Of a stretch of DNA of 33,080 nt, positions 22,335 through 32,390 are shown piece by piece. The DNA is from Candidatus Rokuibacteriota bacterium (GTDB taxonomy: Bacteria > Methylomirabilota > Methylomirabilia > Rokubacteriales > CSP1-6): the NCBI GenBank assembly GCA_030647435.1, contig JAUSJX010000111.1, positions 1-33,080 on the forward strand, written 5' to 3'. Both the position numbers and the translations under genes were made by a program. The notes under the pieces are model-generated. The model was not told the origin of the DNA. It did not search any database and saw nothing but the letters and a program-made list of their open reading frames with translations. Position 1 is the stretch's first letter. Every line of letters begins with the position of its first letter.

Positions 22335-23858
22335 ATGTTCGCGTCGCTCCTCGGCAGTCTCGGTGACGTGCTCCACCTCCAGTACCTGATCCCGCTCACG
22401 ATCGGGACGCTGGCGGGCCTCATTGGAGGCGCCCTGCCGGGGGTGACGATCACGATGACCATCATCATCGTGCTGCCGTTCACCTTCGGCCTCGACCCCC
22501 TTGCCGGGCTCGCGGCGATGGTGGGGGTGTACGTGGGGGGCGAGTCGGGCGGGCTCGTCACGGCAAGCCTGATCGGGATTCCAGGCACCCCCTCGGCGGT
22601 CGCGACGACGTTCGACGGCTTCCCCATGGCGCGCCGGGGCGAGCCGGGGCGGGCCGTCTGGCTGGGCACCTGGGCGTCGTTCATCGGGGGGCTTCTCGGG
22701 GCCTTCTTCCTGATCCTCACCACCGAACCCCTGGCCCGCTTCGCCCTCCGGTTCGGGCCGTGGGAATACTTCTCGCTCTTCATCTTCGCCCTGGCCATGG
22801 TGGCGGGGCTCACCGAGCGGTCCCTGCTGAAGGGTTTTCTCTCGGGCGCCCTCGGGTTGATCGTGACGGTCATCGGCGCGGATCCCATCATGGCAGTGCC
22901 CCGCCTGACCATGGGGTCCGAGTTCCTGCGCGGCGGCTTCCAGTTCCTGCCCGTCCTGATCGGCATCTTCGCGTTCGCCCAAATCATGACCGATCTCGAA
23001 AAGATGGGCGACGGGGGGCCGCAGGTGCAGGTACAGACGTCGAGTCTCGCCGTCTCCCACCTCGCGATCATCTGGGAAATCCTCAGGCGGCCCTTCCTCC
23101 TGCTGTGGTCGACGCTGATCGGCCTGTGGATCGGCGTGCTGCCTGCGATCGGCGGAAGCGCGGCGAACGTCATGGCGTACGACCAGGCCAAGAAATTCTC
23201 CAAGCATCCCGAAAAGTTCGGCACGGGAATCCCTGAGGGAATCATCGCCGCCGAAGCGTCCAACAACGCCAACGTCGCCGGGTCGCTGGTGACGATCATG
23301 GCCTTCGGCATCCCGGGGGATGCCGTGACGGCAGTGATGCTCGGCGCGATGATCATCCACGGCATCCAGCCGGGCCCGCTGTTCATCGTTCAAGAGCCGC
23401 ACCTGGCGTACGGGATCTTCGCCGCGTACATCCTCGCCCACCCGGTCATGATCGTCCTCCAGTGGCTCCTGGCGCACGTCTATCTCCGGATCGTACAGGT
23501 GTCGAAGGCCATCCTGATCCCTATCATCCTGGTCCTGTGCATCATCGGCGCCTATGCCCTCAACAACACCATGGAAAACGTCTACGCGCTTCTCCTCTTC
23601 GGGGTGATCGGCTACCTCTTCGTCAAGTTCGGGTTTCCCCTGGCGCCGTTCATCCTCGGCGTCATCCTGGGCGACCAGATCGAGATCAACCTGATTCGGG
23701 CGATCATGACCGACGCCGACCCGTGGCTCTTCATCACGCGGCCGATCTCGGGGGTGATGCTCGGGCTGTCCGTCCTCTCGGTCGCGCTCGCGCTCTGGCA
23801 GCACCGCCGCACTGAAGCCCGCCTCGCGGAATCCGCCGAACCGGAAGTGGAATTCTAG
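22335..23858 (+). CDS. tctA: tripartite tricarboxylate transporter large permease
   Basis: 507-residue integral membrane protein with about 11-12 hydrophobic segments. Family signatures are present: GTLAGLIGGALPGVTITMTI near the start, AAMVGVYVGGESGGLVTASLIGIPGTPSAVATTFDG, and the second-half repeat GIIAAEASNNANVAGSLV followed by GIPGDAVTAVMLGAMIIHGI. Na+- or H+-driven uptake of an organic acid delivered by TctC. ATG 22335 follows TGAGGG. The end of the gene carries a direct repeat (GGAATTCTA twice) at the stop codon, next to an inverted-repeat element. Confidence 0.93.
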   Translation: MFASLLGSLGDVLHLQYLIPLTIGTLAGLIGGALPGVTITMTIIIVLPFTFGLDPLAGLAAMVGVYVGGESGGLVTASLIGIPGTPSAVATTFDGFPMARRGEPGRAVWLGTWASFIGGLLGAFFLILTTEPLARFALRFGPWEYFSLFIFALAMVAGLTERSLLKGFLSGALGLIVTVIGADPIMAVPRLTMGSEFLRGGFQFLPVLIGIFAFAQIMTDLEKMGDGGPQVQVQTSSLAVSHLAIIWEILRRPFLLLWSTLIGLWIGVLPAIGGSAANVMAYDQAKKFSKHPEKFGTGIPEGIIAAEASNNANVAGSLVTIMAFGIPGDAVTAVMLGAMIIHGIQPGPLFIVQEPHLAYGIFAAYILAHPVMIVLQWLLAHVYLRIVQVSKAILIPIILVLCIIGAYALNNTMENVYALLLFGVIGYLFVKFGFPLAPFILGVILGDQIEINLIRAIMTDADPWLFITRPISGVMLGLSVLSVALALWQHRRTEARLAESAEPEVEF

Positions 23859-23866
23859 GAATTCTA

Positions 23867-23961
23867 GGGGTCAGGTCTTGCAATGCGACATCTGGTTGCC
23901 GCAGATGATTGCCCGTCGCGGGCGGGGCTGCAGGCAATGTATGAATGCAAGACCTGACCCC
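23867..23961. repeat. MITE/REP-like inverted-repeat element, copy C
   Basis: 95-bp element with a perfect 16-bp terminal inverted repeat, GGGGTCAGGTCTTGCA and TGCAAGACCTGACCCC. The centre carries GCCCG-TCG-CGGGC. It lies between the convergent tctA and GAF-kinase genes, eight bases after one stop and four before the other, where the folded element could also end transcription in both directions. Its arms are those of the element at 6278-6373 in the opposite orientation. Confidence 0.8.
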
Positions 23962-23965
23962 GATA

Positions 23966-26900
23966 CTAGGTGGGAAGGCGAAACGTAAACGTCGAGCCTG
24001 CCCCGACCGCGCTGGTGACCCAAATCTTGCCGCCGTGGAGCTCGACGAACTTCCGGCAGAGGGCGAGCCCGAGCCCCGTCCCCTCCTGCTTCGCGGCGCT
24101 GGCCCCCACCTGCCGGAACTCCTCGAACACCGCCTCCTGGTCCTCGGGCGCGATGCCGACCCCCGTGTCGCTGACCGACACCTCGACGGCCCCGTCCCTG
24201 AGCGCGGCCCCGACCTCGATCCGGCCGCCCTCGGGCGTGAACTTGATCGCGTTCGACAATAAGTTCAAGAGCACCTGCCGGATCTTCCGCTCGTCCCCCC
24301 GAATCGTGCCGACCTGCTCCTCGACGGCAATTCGCACCGTGATGCCTTTTCGACTGGCCCGTTCCCGGACAAGCGTCACGGCGTTGTCCACTGCCGCGGG
24401 AAGGTCGAAGTCCGTCAGCTCCAGCTCCATCCGCCCCGCCTCGACCTTCGAGAGATCGAGGATGTCGTTGATCAGGGACAGCAGGTGCTGTCCGGAGGCG
24501 TGGATATCCTTCAGATACTCTTCCTGCTTCGGGTTCAGCTCGCCGAACATGCGCTCGTTCAGCACCTCGGAGAAGCCGATGATCGCGTTGAGGGGCGTAC
24601 GCAGCTCGTGCGACATGTTCGCCAAAAACTCGGACTTGTGACGGCTCGCGACCTCGAGCTGCCGGCTCTTGTCCGCGATCTCCCGGAAGAGCCGGGCGTT
24701 CTGGATGGCCAACGCCGACTGCGTGGCGAAAGTTCTCAGGACGTCGATGACCTCGGGAGGGAACTCTCCCGGCGCCTTCCGGTTGAAGGACAGGCTGCCG
24801 ATGATCTGGTCTTCGCGGAGCAGGGGCACGGAGAGGAGCGCCCGGTAACCGAACCGGATGAGCGTGTCCCGGACGCTGCTCTGGTAGGCCCCGGGCTGGG
24901 TGATGTCGGGGATCTGGACAGGCTCGCGCATCTCGGCCGCCCGCCCCATGAGCCCTTCGCCCTTCCGGAGAGGCACCGCCCGGAGGGCCTCGACAAACTC
25001 CGTGTCGTCGTTGTGGGTCGCGCGCAGCTCAAACTGCTCGGCGCTTTCATCGTACTCGTAGATCGAGCAGCCGGCCGCGCCGGCCAGCTGGCTGGCGTGG
25101 GAGACGATCGTGTTGAGCACTGTCTCGACGTCGAGTGTCGAGCTGAGGGCCTGACTGACCTCGCCCAGCGCCGTCAACTGCTCGACGGAGCGGGTCAGCT
25201 CGCCGGTCCGCGCCTGCAGCTCCTTGAACAGGCGCACGTTCTCGACGGCGATGACCGCCTGGTCCGCGAAGGTCTTCAGCAGCTCGATCTCGTTGTCCGA
25301 GAACGGCCCGGGCTCGGCGCGCGCCACCACGATGACGCCGATGGGAGTGCCTTCCCGCAGCATTGGCACCCAGAGGCCGCTTCGAAAGCCGATCGCGCGG
25401 GACAGCGCTTGATACTGGAACTCCGGATCTAGGTCGATATCGGGTATGTGGACAACCGCGCGATCGAGGATCGCCCGTCCTGGCAACAGCGCCCGGGTTG
25501 GGCGCGCAGGATATATGCGATGCAGCTCCTCAAGGGCTTCGGGGGTGTGGTTGTGATGGGCGACAAAATGAATCAGCTCGCCGTCGAACTGCAAGAGCCC
25601 GCTGAAGAGGCCGTCGCACAACCTCACGGCGCTTCTGACGATCGTGTCGAAGACCGGCTGCACATCGGTCCGCGACTGGCTGATCACGCGAAGGATCTCG
25701 CTCGTCGCCGTCTGCTGCTCGAGGGCGACAGTGAGATCGCGGTTGCGTGCCTCCAGCTCCTTGAACAGGCGCACGTTCTCGATCGCGATCACGGCCTGGT
25801 CGGCGAAGGTCTGGACGAGAGCGATCTGCCTGCCCGTGAACGCTCGTACCTCGCGCCGCCACAGGATGATGACCCCCACGAGCGCGCGCTCGCGGAGGAG
25901 CGGTATTGCCAGCACCGTCCGCGCCTGCTCGGTCAGAAGGAGAGTTCGCGACTTAAACGACGGGTCCGACAGAAGGTCGACGACGTGGACGGGGCGGCGC
26001 TCGAATGCAGCCCGACGGGCGGGGCCCTCCGGACTCGGCCGCTGGGGATTGCGCTTGATGAATTCCACGAACTCGGGCGACGCGTTGTGCGCGGCGCCGT
26101 GGACAAGGTACTCGCCGTCGTAGCGCCACAGCGCGGCAAGGTTAGCCTCGCAGAGTGTCGTCGCATTCGACAAGATCGCGCTGAACACCGGCTCCAGGCT
26201 CGTGTGCGAGCTTGAGATCACCCGCAGGATCTCGCTCGTCGCCGTCTGCTGCTCCAGCGCCTCGGTCAGCTCGCCGTTGCGGGTTTGCAGTTCCTTGAAC
26301 AGGCGGGCGTTCTCGATGGCGATGACGGCCTGGTTGGCGAAGGTCTGGAGCAGGGCGACCTGCCTCTCAGTGAAAGGCTGAACCTCGGCGCGGCGGAGGC
26401 TGATCGAGCCGATGGCCACGCTTCCTCGCATCAACGGAACGCTCAGCGCCGTCCGGTGGCCAAAGTGCCGTGCGACCTCGCTGCCCTCTGGGAACTGATC
26501 GACCTCGGCCTGGAGGTCAGCCACATGGATGGTCCGCGCGTCGAGCACCGAGCGACCATTGACCGTCCCGCGGACGACCGGGAGAGAGGTCTCGCCGACG
26601 GGACCAAAGGGGATCGGACCGTGATGGGCGACGAGCAGGAGCCGGTCGCCGTCGCGGCGGAGGATGCTGGCGTCCTGGGCCTCGCAGAGGCGGGCGGCAC
26701 TCTCCGCCACGGTGTCGAACACCGGCTGCACGTCTGTCGGAGAGCTGCTGATCACCCGCAAGATCTCGCTCGTCGCCGTCTGCTGCTCCAGCGCCTCGCT
26801 TAGGTCCGCGTTGCGCGCCTCCAACGTCTGAGACAGGCGGGCGTTCTCGATGGCGATGGCGGCCTGATCGGCGAAGGTCTTGAGCAGGGCGATCTGCTTG

Positions 26901-27295
26901 GGCGTGAAGGGGCGCACCTTGGTGCGGCGAATGGCGATCGCCCCGATCGCGACGCCGTCGCGCAGGAGCGGCGTCGCGAGCACGGTTCTCACGCCAAGGG
27001 GAGTCAGGGCCGCCCTGCTATCCACGAACCCGGCCCGGGCGGTCTTGGTGAGGTCACGGACGTGGATCGTCCGCCGTTCGAGAATCGCACGGTGCGAAAC
27101 CGTGTCGAGAGTGAGCGGATTCACCTCACCCAGCTTCCGGAGCGCCCGAAGCCGCCCGTACCTCCCGACCAGCCGCGACTGGTCGCCCTCGACGAGGAGA
27201 ATCAGGGCGTCGTTGGCCTCGCAGAGGCGGGCCGCCGTCTTTGCGATGGCGGCCAGCATCGGTTGGGGGTCACCGAGCTGGGTGGAACGCTTCAT
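23966..27295 (-). CDS. soluble histidine kinase with five tandem GAF domains
   Basis: 1109 residues with no membrane segment. Five GAF domains (about residues 10-155, 190-335, 368-512, 545-690, 722-870) repeat with a period of about 178 residues. Each ends in a version of LxTFADQAxIAIENxRLFKEL, and the first three linkers repeat [16 protein letters not shown]. The kinase core follows: His896 in [19 protein letters not shown] box [10 protein letters not shown]1 [10 protein letters not shown] and G2 [12 protein letters not shown]. There is no receiver domain, so its response regulator is elsewhere. GAF domains bind small molecules, heme or redox ligands; several have a Cys in CEA/CDG positions but no confirmed chromophore motif. 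ATG 27295 has GGAGG seven bases upstream. Confidence 0.92.
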   Translation of the reverse strand: MKRSTQLGDPQPMLAAIAKTAARLCEANDALILLVEGDQSRLVGRYGRLRALRKLGEVNPLTLDTVSHRAILERRTIHVRDLTKTARAGFVDSRAALTPLGVRTVLATPLLRDGVAIGAIAIRRTKVRPFTPKQIALLKTFADQAAIAIENARLSQTLEARNADLSEALEQQTATSEILRVISSSPTDVQPVFDTVAESAARLCEAQDASILRRDGDRLLLVAHHGPIPFGPVGETSLPVVRGTVNGRSVLDARTIHVADLQAEVDQFPEGSEVARHFGHRTALSVPLMRGSVAIGSISLRRAEVQPFTERQVALLQTFANQAVIAIENARLFKELQTRNGELTEALEQQTATSEILRVISSSHTSLEPVFSAILSNATTLCEANLAALWRYDGEYLVHGAAHNASPEFVEFIKRNPQRPSPEGPARRAAFERRPVHVVDLLSDPSFKSRTLLLTEQARTVLAIPLLRERALVGVIILWRREVRAFTGRQIALVQTFADQAVIAIENVRLFKELEARNRDLTVALEQQTATSEILRVISQSRTDVQPVFDTIVRSAVRLCDGLFSGLLQFDGELIHFVAHHNHTPEALEELHRIYPARPTRALLPGRAILDRAVVHIPDIDLDPEFQYQALSRAIGFRSGLWVPMLREGTPIGVIVVARAEPGPFSDNEIELLKTFADQAVIAVENVRLFKELQARTGELTRSVEQLTALGEVSQALSSTLDVETVLNTIVSHASQLAGAAGCSIYEYDESAEQFELRATHNDDTEFVEALRAVPLRKGEGLMGRAAEMREPVQIPDITQPGAYQSSVRDTLIRFGYRALLSVPLLREDQIIGSLSFNRKAPGEFPPEVIDVLRTFATQSALAIQNARLFREIADKSRQLEVASRHKSEFLANMSHELRTPLNAIIGFSEVLNERMFGELNPKQEEYLKDIHASGQHLLSLINDILDLSKVEAGRMELELTDFDLPAAVDNAVTLVRERASRKGITVRIAVEEQVGTIRGDERKIRQVLLNLLSNAIKFTPEGGRIEVGAALRDGAVEVSVSDTGVGIAPEDQEAVFEEFRQVGASAAKQEGTGLGLALCRKFVELHGGKIWVTSAVGAGSTFTFRLPT

Positions 27296-27345
27296 CCGAG
27301 GGCCTCCGAGCGAGCCGGGACGGGAACGATCGAACAGTAGCGGCG

Positions 27346-27374
27346 AGCTTAGCCGCAGGCCGCCAGAGGGTCAA
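27346..27374 (-). promoter_or_regulatory. candidate promoter of the five-GAF kinase gene
   Basis: On the minus strand, TTGACC (27374-27369), a 17-base spacer and TAAGCT (27351-27346), about 50 bases upstream of the ATG. The -35 box is identical to that of the cassettes at 14089-14094 and 28124-28129. Confidence 0.45.
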
Positions 27375-27408
27375 GGATGACGTAAGCGGCTCGATCAGCG
27401 CCCGCCCC

Positions 27409-28068
27409 TCAGCGAAGCTTGCAAGGATTGAGATTGGGATACATCTTCCGGCACTTGATCTCCTGGAGGCGCTCATAGACCTTCCGCTCCGACAACAACT
27501 CGGCGTTTGGTCCAAGCGCTCTCACGCCGCGCTCCGAGCCCCACAGGATGTCCATGCCCGTGCCGTCAGGCGTGACAAGAAAGTAGACGTTCGCCGTCGG
27601 ACAGGCGTGGGCTCTACACCCTTCGAAAAGAACCCGGCTCCCCTCGTCCGGATAGATCACGATCGAATCCGCCGGAAACTCCACCTCCGAGTCACCGTTG
27701 ATTGCCTTGGCCTCCTGCCCCATCGTCTTCGCGGCCAGCGCCTTGATCGGATCGTTCCATTCATCCCTGTAGCAGGTCCGCTCCCCTTTGAGCCTCTCAG
27801 TCTCGGCGCAGATGCGCGGAAGCAAGGGCGCAACCGACTGCTGTCGAATGACGAAGTCGCGCCTGGGTTCGGGCGCTCTCCCTCCCGGGTACGCCTGGAG
27901 CAGGCTCCCGGCTACGATGAGGCCCAAGCCGGCCCAACCGAGAAGGGCGTACTTGCGTGCCGCGCTGACCGTGCCTCCCGTTCGGAGGCGGTACGGCATC
28001 CCAAAGGCGAACAGGAGGAGGATTCCGGCCAAGGTGAGGAGAAGACCGAGGACGCCGGAAGGAGGCAT
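27409..28068 (-). CDS. membrane-anchored protein with an Ivy-like CxxHxC loop
   Basis: 219-residue protein with two N-terminal hydrophobic segments (about residues 5-24 and 40-60) and an extracytoplasmic domain. The domain contains ICAETERLKGERTCYRDEW, then FEGCRAHACPTANVYFLVTP and ILWGSERG. The CRAHAC loop, preceded by a Gly and followed by a hydrophobic strand and WG, resembles the CKPHDC inhibitory loop of Ivy-type lysozyme inhibitors (PF08816). That resemblance is by eye and the rest is not recognised. It could be a periplasmic lysozyme-inhibitor-like protein or an unrelated disulfide domain. The ATG at 28068 has only a weak ribosome-binding site; a promoter cassette lies upstream. Confidence 0.6.
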   Translation of the reverse strand: MPPSGVLGLLLTLAGILLLFAFGMPYRLRTGGTVSAARKYALLGWAGLGLIVAGSLLQAYPGGRAPEPRRDFVIRQQSVAPLLPRICAETERLKGERTCYRDEWNDPIKALAAKTMGQEAKAINGDSEVEFPADSIVIYPDEGSRVLFEGCRAHACPTANVYFLVTPDGTGMDILWGSERGVRALGPNAELLSERKVYERLQEIKCRKMYPNLNPCKLR

Positions 28069-28100
28069 GGTGATCAGATGAACCGTGGCATTTCGCGCCG

Positions 28101-28129
28101 ATCCTGACAGAGCGCGGGTGCGAGGTCAA
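28101..28129 (-). promoter_or_regulatory. promoter-like cassette copy 2 (TTGACC-N17-CAGGAT)
   Basis: On the minus strand, TTGACC (28129-28124), 17 bases and CAGGAT (28106-28101), upstream of the Ivy-like gene. The 39 bases at 28099-28137 match 14064-14102 at 35 positions, with the differences concentrated in the spacer. An ATG nine bases after the -10 box opens a five-codon frame (MPRFI, stop) before the real start. Confidence 0.5.
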
Positions 28130-28137
28130 ACCGGAGC

Positions 28138-28344
28138 CCCGGCGCAAAGGGCGGGAGCCGTTCACGGGGGCCAAGGCCGGCGTGGGGCTGGGCCTTCGAC
28201 GCCTACCCAAAGGTGCGCCAGATAAGGGCCTTGTTCGGCCGGCGGCTGGCCGAGAGCCCCGTCAACGGCCGTATCAGGGGGACAAGCCGACCCCGGCCAG
28301 GCCCCCAAGGATTTGAGGAGTGCTTCGGAAGTATTGAAGTAGTC
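28138..28344. other. intergenic stretch upstream of ffh promoter, nothing recognised
   Basis: GC-rich, with many short GGCC-rich inverted repeats but no open frame with a start signal, no tRNA-like fold that I can draw and no GGAAGCAG-type SRP RNA tip. Direct repeats GAAGTATT/GAAGTAGT at 28328-28343 sit just upstream of the -35 box and might bind a regulator. Confidence 0.3.
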
Positions 28345-28373
28345 TTGACTTTTCCCCTCTCCATCAGTATCCT
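28345..28373 (+). promoter_or_regulatory. sigma70-type promoter of the ffh operon
   Basis: TTGACT (28345-28350), a 17-base spacer and TATCCT (28368-28373), with AT-rich sequence around an otherwise GC-rich area. Transcription would begin near 28380, about 30 bases before the ffh ATG. Confidence 0.7.
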
Positions 28374-28382
28374 TTGGCGTTT

Positions 28383-28400
28383 CCTGAAGGCTACTTCAGG
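28383..28400 (+). promoter_or_regulatory. leader hairpin in front of ffh
   Basis: CCTGAAG, loop GCTA, CTTCAGG: a perfect seven-base stem within the predicted ffh leader. The right arm contains the only ribosome-binding-site-like sequence (CAGGG), eight bases before the ATG, so folding would hide it. It may control translation of the operon, or serve as an operator in DNA form. Confidence 0.45.
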
Positions 28401-28408
28401 GCGACCCC

Positions 28409-29749
<1,341 letters not shown>

Positions 29750-29752
<3 letters not shown>

Positions 29753-29801
29753 CAGGCGTGGCCCGATAACAGGCTTGGCTCGATAACAGGCATGGCCTCG
29801 A
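29750..29801 (+). repeat. three-copy tandem repeat starting at the ffh stop codon
   Basis: Units TAACAGGCGTGGCCCGA, TAACAGGCTTGGCTCGA and TAACAGGCATGGCCTCGA (17, 17 and 18 bases), followed by a partial fourth unit starting TAAC. The first TAA is the ffh stop. The array fills most of the 73-base ffh-rpsP gap. Confidence 0.75.
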
Positions 29802-29825
29802 TAACCACACGAAAGAGGTGAACAG

Positions 29826-30077
29826 GTGGCGGTACACATCCGACTGAGAAGGACCGGGACGACACGGAAGCCGGCCTACCGCGTGGTGGTGGCCGACTCG
29901 CGCGCGGCGCGCGACGGGCGCTTCATCGAGGTCATCGGGCACTACAACCCGCTGACCAAGCCGCCCACTATCAAGATCTCCACGGAGAAGGCGGCGGAGT
30001 GGATCAAGAAGGGCGCTCAGCCGTCGAACACCGTGAAGCACCTCCTGGCGCACGCCGCGAAGGCCGCCAAGGCGTAG
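29826..30077 (+). CDS. rpsP: 30S ribosomal protein bS16
   Basis: 83-residue bS16. Conserved text: [41 protein letters not shown], then the usual [19 protein letters not shown]. It starts at GTG 29826 with AAAGAGGTGA upstream. Standard position between ffh and rimM. The KH-domain gene (khpA) that many bacteria carry between rpsP and rimM is absent; only six bases separate the two genes here. Confidence 0.97.
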   Translation: MAVHIRLRRTGTTRKPAYRVVVADSRAARDGRFIEVIGHYNPLTKPPTIKISTEKAAEWIKKGAQPSNTVKHLLAHAAKAAKA

Positions 30078-30083
30078 CGACGG

Positions 30084-30608
30084 GTGGCGCCCGGGGCACT
30101 CGTCGCGGTGGGAGAGGTGCTCCGGCCCTGGGGGCTCCAGGGCGAGGTGCGCGTCAAGCCGCTCACGGATCACCCGAAGGAGCGCTTCAGGGCTCTCTCC
30201 GAGTGCGTGCTGTGGGAGCCCGTGCCCGACCGGCGGGAGCCCTGCCGCATCGCCTCCTGCCGCTTCGAGGGGCAGACGGTGCTGGTCAGGATGGAGGGCG
30301 TGACCTCGCCGGAAGACGCCCGGCGGTTCACGGGACGGCTGCTCGCGGTAGCGCAGGAGGACGTGCTGCCCGCGCCCGAGGGGCACTTTTACCCCTGGGA
30401 GATGGCCGGCGCCGCGGTGGAGACGCGTGACGGGCGGCGCGTCGGAGAGTTCGTGCGGGTGGAGGGCAGCGAAGGTCAGCCGCTGTGGGTGGTGGCCGAC
30501 GGCGGCCGCGAGCACCTGGTGCCGGCGGTGCCCGAGATCGTGGTGGAAGTGAACGTGGCGGAGCGGCGGATCGTCATCGACCCGCCGGAGGGGCTCCTGG
30601 AGCTGTGA
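30084..30608 (+). CDS. rimM: 16S rRNA processing protein RimM
   Basis: 174-residue RimM. N-terminal barrel block [29 protein letters not shown], central [26 protein letters not shown] (family PRC barrel) and the closing [31 protein letters not shown] are all canonical. It binds uS19 and helps mature the 30S head. GTG start six bases after rpsP; its TGA overlaps the trmD GTG (GTGA), so the two are coupled. Confidence 0.96.
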   Translation: MAPGALVAVGEVLRPWGLQGEVRVKPLTDHPKERFRALSECVLWEPVPDRREPCRIASCRFEGQTVLVRMEGVTSPEDARRFTGRLLAVAQEDVLPAPEGHFYPWEMAGAAVETRDGRRVGEFVRVEGSEGQPLWVVADGGREHLVPAVPEIVVEVNVAERRIVIDPPEGLLEL

Positions 30609-31351
30609 GAATCGACATCGTCACGCTGTTCCCCGGGATGGTGGAGCCGGCGCTCAGCGACTCCATCGTCGGTCGCGCGCGCACGCGCGGGATCGTGGAC
30701 ATCCGCGTCCATAACCTGCGCGACTCCGCCCCGGGGAAGCACCGCGTGACCGACGACACGCCCTTCGGGGGCGGCGGCGGGATGATCATGAAGCCCGAGC
30801 CGCTCGCGGCGTGCATCGAGACGCTCAGGGCGCCGGGAGCGCGTGTCATTCTGCTCGACCCGGCGGGGCGCCGGTTCACGCAAGAGGTGGCGGCCGAGTA
30901 CGCCACGCTGCCTCACCTGGTGCTGGTGTGCGGGCGCTACGAGGGCGTGGACGAGCGGGTGCGCGAGCGCCTGGTAGACGAGGAGCTGTCCATCGGCGAC
31001 TACGTGCTGTCGGGCGGCGAGGCGGCGGCGCTGGTGGTCAGCGAAGCGGTGACACGGCTCCTGCCCGGCGCCTTGGGTGACGAGGGAGCGCCGGCGCGGG
31101 ATTCGTTCTCGCGGGGGCTGCTCGAGCATCCGCAGTACACGCGCCCCGAGGTGTTCAGGGAGTGGGCCGTGCCGGAAGTGCTGCGCTCGGGTGACCACGC
31201 CCGGATCGAACGGTGGAAGCGCGTCATGTCCGTCTGGCGGACGTGGCAGCGTCGGCGGGATCTGCTGGAGACGGCGGAACTCTCGCCTGAAGAGCAGAAG
31301 TGGGTGGCGGGCTTCAGCCAGGGCCGGCCGCCCGAGGACTATATCGAGTAA
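30605..31351 (+). CDS. trmD: tRNA (guanine37-N1)-methyltransferase TrmD
   Basis: 248-residue SPOUT methyltransferase. [12 protein letters not shown] at the start, the trefoil-knot SAM site in [13 protein letters not shown] and [29 protein letters not shown], and the C-terminal [13 protein letters not shown] and [12 protein letters not shown] blocks. Methylates G37 of tRNAs reading CNN codons, which limits +1 frameshifting. GTG start overlaps rimM; 13 bases separate it from rplS. Confidence 0.97.
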   Translation: MRIDIVTLFPGMVEPALSDSIVGRARTRGIVDIRVHNLRDSAPGKHRVTDDTPFGGGGGMIMKPEPLAACIETLRAPGARVILLDPAGRRFTQEVAAEYATLPHLVLVCGRYEGVDERVRERLVDEELSIGDYVLSGGEAAALVVSEAVTRLLPGALGDEGAPARDSFSRGLLEHPQYTRPEVFREWAVPEVLRSGDHARIERWKRVMSVWRTWQRRRDLLETAELSPEEQKWVAGFSQGRPPEDYIE

Positions 31352-31364
31352 GGAGCCACGAATC

Positions 31365-31739
31365 ATGCAAGCCATTCGCATCGTCGAAGCGGGACAGCTG
31401 AAGAAGGACCGGGCGGGCCTCGCGCCCGGCGACACGGTCCGGGTGTCGGTCAAGGTGATCGAGGGCGAGAAGGAGCGGATCCAGGTCTTCGAAGGCGTGG
31501 TGATCCGCAAGCGCGGCGACGGGGTCAGCGCCTCGTTCACCGTGCGGCGCATCTCGTACGGCGTGGGGGTGGAGCGCACATTCCCGCTGCACTCGCCGCG
31601 GATCGACAAGATCCAGGTGATGAAGCGCGCTACCGTGCGGCGCTCGAAGCTCTACTACCTGCGGGACCTCGCCGGCAAGGCGGCGCGCCTGAAGGAGAAG
31701 CGCATCGTCCAGGTGCCGGCCTCGGGCGGGTCGGAGTAG
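31365..31739 (+). CDS. rplS: 50S ribosomal protein bL19
   Basis: 124-residue bL19: [61 protein letters not shown] and [17 protein letters not shown] are typical. ATG 31365 follows AAGGAG with nine-base spacing. It sits between trmD and rnhB as in many bacteria and contacts the 30S subunit at the interface. Confidence 0.97.
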   Translation: MQAIRIVEAGQLKKDRAGLAPGDTVRVSVKVIEGEKERIQVFEGVVIRKRGDGVSASFTVRRISYGVGVERTFPLHSPRIDKIQVMKRATVRRSKLYYLRDLAGKAARLKEKRIVQVPASGGSE

Positions 31740-31754
31740 CGGGAGACATCGGCC

Positions 31755-32387
31755 ACGGGCGCGCCCTATCGCTTCGAGCTGGCGGCGTGGCGGCGCGGCC
31801 TCACGCGTGTCGCCGGGCTCGACGAGGCGGGGCGGGGCCCGCTGGCGGGGCCGGTGGTGGCGGCGGTGGTGGTGTTGAAACCGGGCACGCGGATCGACGG
31901 CGTGGACGACTCGAAGCGGCTGACGCGGGCCGGTCGGGAGGAGCTGGACGCCGCCATTCGCGCCCGCGCGATGGCGGTGGCGGTCGGGCTGGTGGACGCG
32001 GCGACCATCGACCGGGTCAACGTGCTCGAGGCGACGCGGCGGGCCATGGGGCGGGCGCTCGCGGCGCTCGATGTCGAGCCGGAGCTGGTGCTGACGGACT
32101 TCGTGAAGCTCGAGGGGCTGCGCTGCCCGCAGCGCAACCTGGTCAGGGGAGACCAGCGGTCGGCCACGGTGGCCGCCGCATCGATCATAGCCAAGGTGGC
32201 GAGGGACAGAATGATGGCAGAGGCGGACCGGGAGTACCCGCAGTACGGCTTCGGGCGGCACAAGGGCTACCCGACTGCCGACCACAGGGCCGCGCTGCTG
32301 GCTCACGGGCCGTGTCCCCTGCACCGCCGGAGCTTTACGGGCGTCGCACAACCGGATCTGTTCGGATCCGCGCAAGGCAAGGAGTGA
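31755..32387 (+). CDS. rnhB: ribonuclease HII with no canonical start codon
   Basis: About 210 residues. The catalytic motif GLDEAGRGPLAGPVVAA (Asp23, Glu24 from the assumed start) and later TDFVKLEG, ATVAAASIIAKVARDRMM and GYPTADHRAALLAHGPCPLHR are all intact. The enzyme nicks RNA in RNA/DNA hybrids. Between the rplS stop (31739) and the catalytic motif the frame has no ATG, GTG or TTG. The first canonical start, GTG 31854, lies after the DE motif and would give a dead enzyme. ACG 31755 is the best guess: GGGAG ends nine bases before it, and the N-terminus it gives (GAPYRFELAAW) fits the family length. CTG 31779 is an alternative. It could also be an ATG mutated to ACG. Confidence 0.85.
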   Translation, partial: TGAPYRFELAAWRRGLTRVAGLDEAGRGPLAGPVVAAVVVLKPGTRIDGVDDSKRLTRAGREELDAAIRARAMAVAVGLVDAATIDRVNVLEATRRAMGRALAALDVEPELVLTDFVKLEGLRCPQRNLVRGDQRSATVAAASIIAKVARDRMMAEADREYPQYGFGRHKGYPTADHRAALLAHGPCPLHRRSFTGVAQPDLFGSAQGKE

Positions 32388-32390
32388 ACC

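Noticed and set aside
21822-23804. 660-residue minus-strand frame opposite tctB and tctA
   Set aside because: Asp/Arg/His-rich mirror of hydrophobic helices; TctA and TctB are unmistakable on the plus strand.
25690-26800. CRISPR-like spaced repeats in the GAF region
   Set aside because: The spacing of about 530 bases and the continuous reading frame show these are repeated protein domains.
28138-28344. SRP RNA or tRNA gene upstream of ffh
   Set aside because: Short GC-rich inverted repeats but no conserved 4.5S tip sequence or tRNA arms.
31854-32387. GTG 31854 as start of rnhB
   Set aside because: It would remove the catalytic Asp-Glu of GLDEAGRG; the upstream frame is clearly homologous.
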